Origin: Chloroflexota bacterium
Lineage (GTDB): Bacteria > Chloroflexota > Anaerolineae > Anaerolineales > Anaerolineaceae
Direction of reading: 5' to 3'
Assembly: GCA_012798515.1 (NCBI GenBank)
Contig: JAAZNB010000113.1
Coordinates: forward strand, 1-32,603
DNA length: 32,603 nt
Part shown: positions 31,347 through 32,603 of the stretch, in pieces
Position numbering within the stretch: position 1 is the stretch's first letter
How the letters are laid out: every line of letters starts with the position of its first letter
The notes under the pieces: model-generated
What the model was told of the DNA's origin: nothing
Seen by the model: only the letters and a program-made list of their open reading frames with translations
Databases searched by the model: none
Made by a program: the position numbers and the translations under genes

Positions 31347-32055
31347 AACCATCCGGTCGGAAGCGGACCGCTTTATCCAGCAGCAGGACGACCGGCCTTA
31401 CGTCACGTTGAGCTATGCTCAGAGCCTGGATGGCTGCCTGGCGACCCGTGACGGGCGGCCTTATGCTTTGAGCGGCGATGAAGCTCTGCACCTGACCCAT
31501 TCCCTGCGCGCTGCGCACCAGGCCATCCTGGTGGGAGTGGGCACAGTCATCTCCGACGATCCCTTGCTGACCGTGCGCCTGGTCAACGGCGAGAGCCCCC
31601 AGGCGGTGATCGTGGATACCAACCTGCGCACCCCCCTTAACAGCCGCTTGATCGCCCGCGGCCATCACCTGCCCTGGCTGGCGGCGCGTTCCAATGTGGA
31701 CGAAGCCTGCCGGCAAACTTTCGAAGCGGTGGGATGCAAAGTGCTGCGCTGCAGTATGGACGAGGGCGGTTACATCTTGCTGCCCGACCTGTTGTCTCAG
31801 CTGCGCCGCCTGGGGATCACGACCTTGATGGTGGAAGGGGGCATGCATGTGATCACCAGTTTCTTGCTGCGCCAGTTGGTGGATATGGTGGTCATCACCG
31901 TGGCCCCAGTCTGGTTGGGTGGGAAGCCCTCGCTGGCGGAGGAGATGGTCACCCACAGCGCCCCGGATCGTTACCCGTTGGCCCAGATCTCTGCACCCCG
32001 GTTGGAACCGGCCGGGAGAGACATGGTTTTATGGGGCCACTTGAAAAAGGAGTGA
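31333..32055 (+). CDS. RibD C-terminal-domain reductase (stand-alone)
   Basis: The 240-aa product belongs to the dihydrofolate-reductase-like RibD_C family: RPYVTLSYAQSLDGCLATRDGRPYALSGDEALHLTHSLRAAHQAILVGVGTVISDDPLLTVRL, then PQAVIVDTNLRTPLNSRL and LMVEGGMHVITSFL. In riboflavin synthesis this domain reduces the ribosylamino group with NADPH to the ribitylamino pyrimidine. The N-terminal deaminase domain of bifunctional RibD is absent, so the deaminase step must be encoded elsewhere. The overlap of 14 nt with ribA makes a shared riboflavin role very likely. The dehydrogenase gene starts one base after the stop. Confidence 0.92.
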   Translation: MGVIETIRSEADRFIQQQDDRPYVTLSYAQSLDGCLATRDGRPYALSGDEALHLTHSLRAAHQAILVGVGTVISDDPLLTVRLVNGESPQAVIVDTNLRTPLNSRLIARGHHLPWLAARSNVDEACRQTFEAVGCKVLRCSMDEGGYILLPDLLSQLRRLGITTLMVEGGMHVITSFLLRQLVDMVVITVAPVWLGGKPSLAEEMVTHSAPDRYPLAQISAPRLEPAGRDMVLWGHLKKE

Positions 32056-32056
32056 A

Positions 32057-32603
32057 ATGAAACGACAGTCACTCTACTTTTTCGCACCCGGGCAGGTGGA
32101 TGTCCTGGAAGAGGAAGTATCGCCGCCCGCCGAGGGGCAGGTGCTGGTAACCTCCCTTTTGTCCGGGATCAGCTCGGGCACCGAGATGTTGGTCTACCAC
32201 GGCCAGGCGCCAGAACAGATGGAGGTCGACGCCAATATCGCGGCCCTGCCGGGCAATTTCCGGTTTCCCCTTAAATATGGTTATGCCAGCGTGGGGCAGG
32301 TGGTGATGGCCGGCGCCGGCGTGGCGCCGGGTTGGGTCGGCCGGCGGGTGTTCGCTTTTCACCCCCACGAGAGCTGTTACACGGCCAGCCCGGAAGAGCT
32401 CATGCCCCTGCCGGATGGCGTGACGGCGGAGGACGCCATCTTCCTGGCCAACCTGGAGACGGCGGTCAACCTGGTCATGGACGGCCGCCCGCGGGTGGGG
32501 GAAACGGTGGCCGTATTTGGCCTGGGGATTGTAGGCCTGCTGGTGACCGCCCTCCTGGCGCAGTTTCCCCTGGGGCGGCTGGTGGGCCTGGATTGCTACC
32601 CCC
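32057..32603 (+). CDS. Zinc-type MDR dehydrogenase, 3' end cut by window edge
   Basis: The ORF track does not list this gene because it has no stop in the window. From the ATG at 32057 (AAAAAGGAGTGAA ahead of it) the frame stays open to the last base, 182 codons. It reads MKRQSLYFFAPGQVDVLEEE, then SGISSGTEMLVYHGQAPEQM, KYGYASVGQVV and GRRVFAFHPHESCYTASPEELMPLPDG. The Rossmann loop VAVFGLGIVGLLV with GxGxxG follows. This is the GroES-like plus NAD(P)-binding layout of medium-chain (zinc) dehydrogenases. The substrate is unknown. It begins one base after the RibD-like stop, so it belongs to the rib transcript. Confidence 0.9.
   Translation, partial: MKRQSLYFFAPGQVDVLEEEVSPPAEGQVLVTSLLSGISSGTEMLVYHGQAPEQMEVDANIAALPGNFRFPLKYGYASVGQVVMAGAGVAPGWVGRRVFAFHPHESCYTASPEELMPLPDGVTAEDAIFLANLETAVNLVMDGRPRVGETVAVFGLGIVGLLVTALLAQFPLGRLVGLDCYP

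Overview
The window is about 32.6 kb of GC-rich chromosomal DNA carrying ordinary single-copy bacterial genes. I see no insertion sequence, prophage, CRISPR array, rRNA or convincing tRNA. The most likely source is a member of the Chloroflexota, perhaps Anaerolineae. The reasons are the high GC, a short YidC without a large periplasmic domain (monoderm type), a T-box leader on ileS, and a DUF1028 / KimA / SatD gene mix. This is inference from content and style, not from a marker-gene comparison.

Layout. 1-1752: 3' part of a GAF?-GGDEF-PAS-HD-GYP cyclic-di-GMP protein, cut by the window edge. It converges on a leftward block (1755-4752) of DUF1028, DUF218 and PatB/MalY-type aminotransferase genes. 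5086-7691: rightward RlmI-like methyltransferase, proC and a glycerophosphodiester phosphodiesterase. 7857-8141: a one-gene unit for a 64-aa membrane protein with its own -10 box, Shine-Dalgarno and terminator. 8282-11845: TPR protein, lipoprotein and mtaB. 11924-14501 (leftward): GT2, PAP2-like and GT4 genes, probably one operon for a glycolipid or cell-surface glycan. 14787-15743 (leftward): L-lactate dehydrogenase with a promoter, a leader palindrome and a terminator. 16071-19384 (rightward): a KimA-like potassium/APC transporter followed by two TrkA/RCK-type NAD-binding proteins, behind a near-consensus promoter.

19502-23218 is the conserved rpmH-rnpA-yidD-yidC-jag cluster behind a near-consensus promoter. 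It has two deviations: no dnaA upstream in the window, and a PQQ-repeat beta-propeller lipoprotein inserted between yidD and yidC. rpmH is missing from the supplied ORF track (56 codons) and was found by reading. Downstream are a pyrimidine-nucleoside phosphorylase, then ileS controlled by a T-box riboswitch (Ile specifier ATC, TGGT acceptor bulge, intrinsic terminator). Between that terminator and the ileS ribosome site is a perfect 26-bp inverted repeat. 28502-30536: a SatD-family regulator translationally coupled to a membrane protein, then a small four-helix membrane protein. 30699-32603: ribA, a stand-alone RibD-type reductase, and a zinc-type (MDR) dehydrogenase running off the end.

Together these genes cover translation, membrane protein insertion, potassium handling, second-messenger turnover, envelope glycosylation, proline and riboflavin synthesis and nucleoside salvage. 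No clearly new multi-gene system is evident. The most unusual items are the 26-bp hairpin before ileS, the beta-propeller gene inside the yidC cluster, the KimA plus double-RCK unit, and several structured non-coding leaders.
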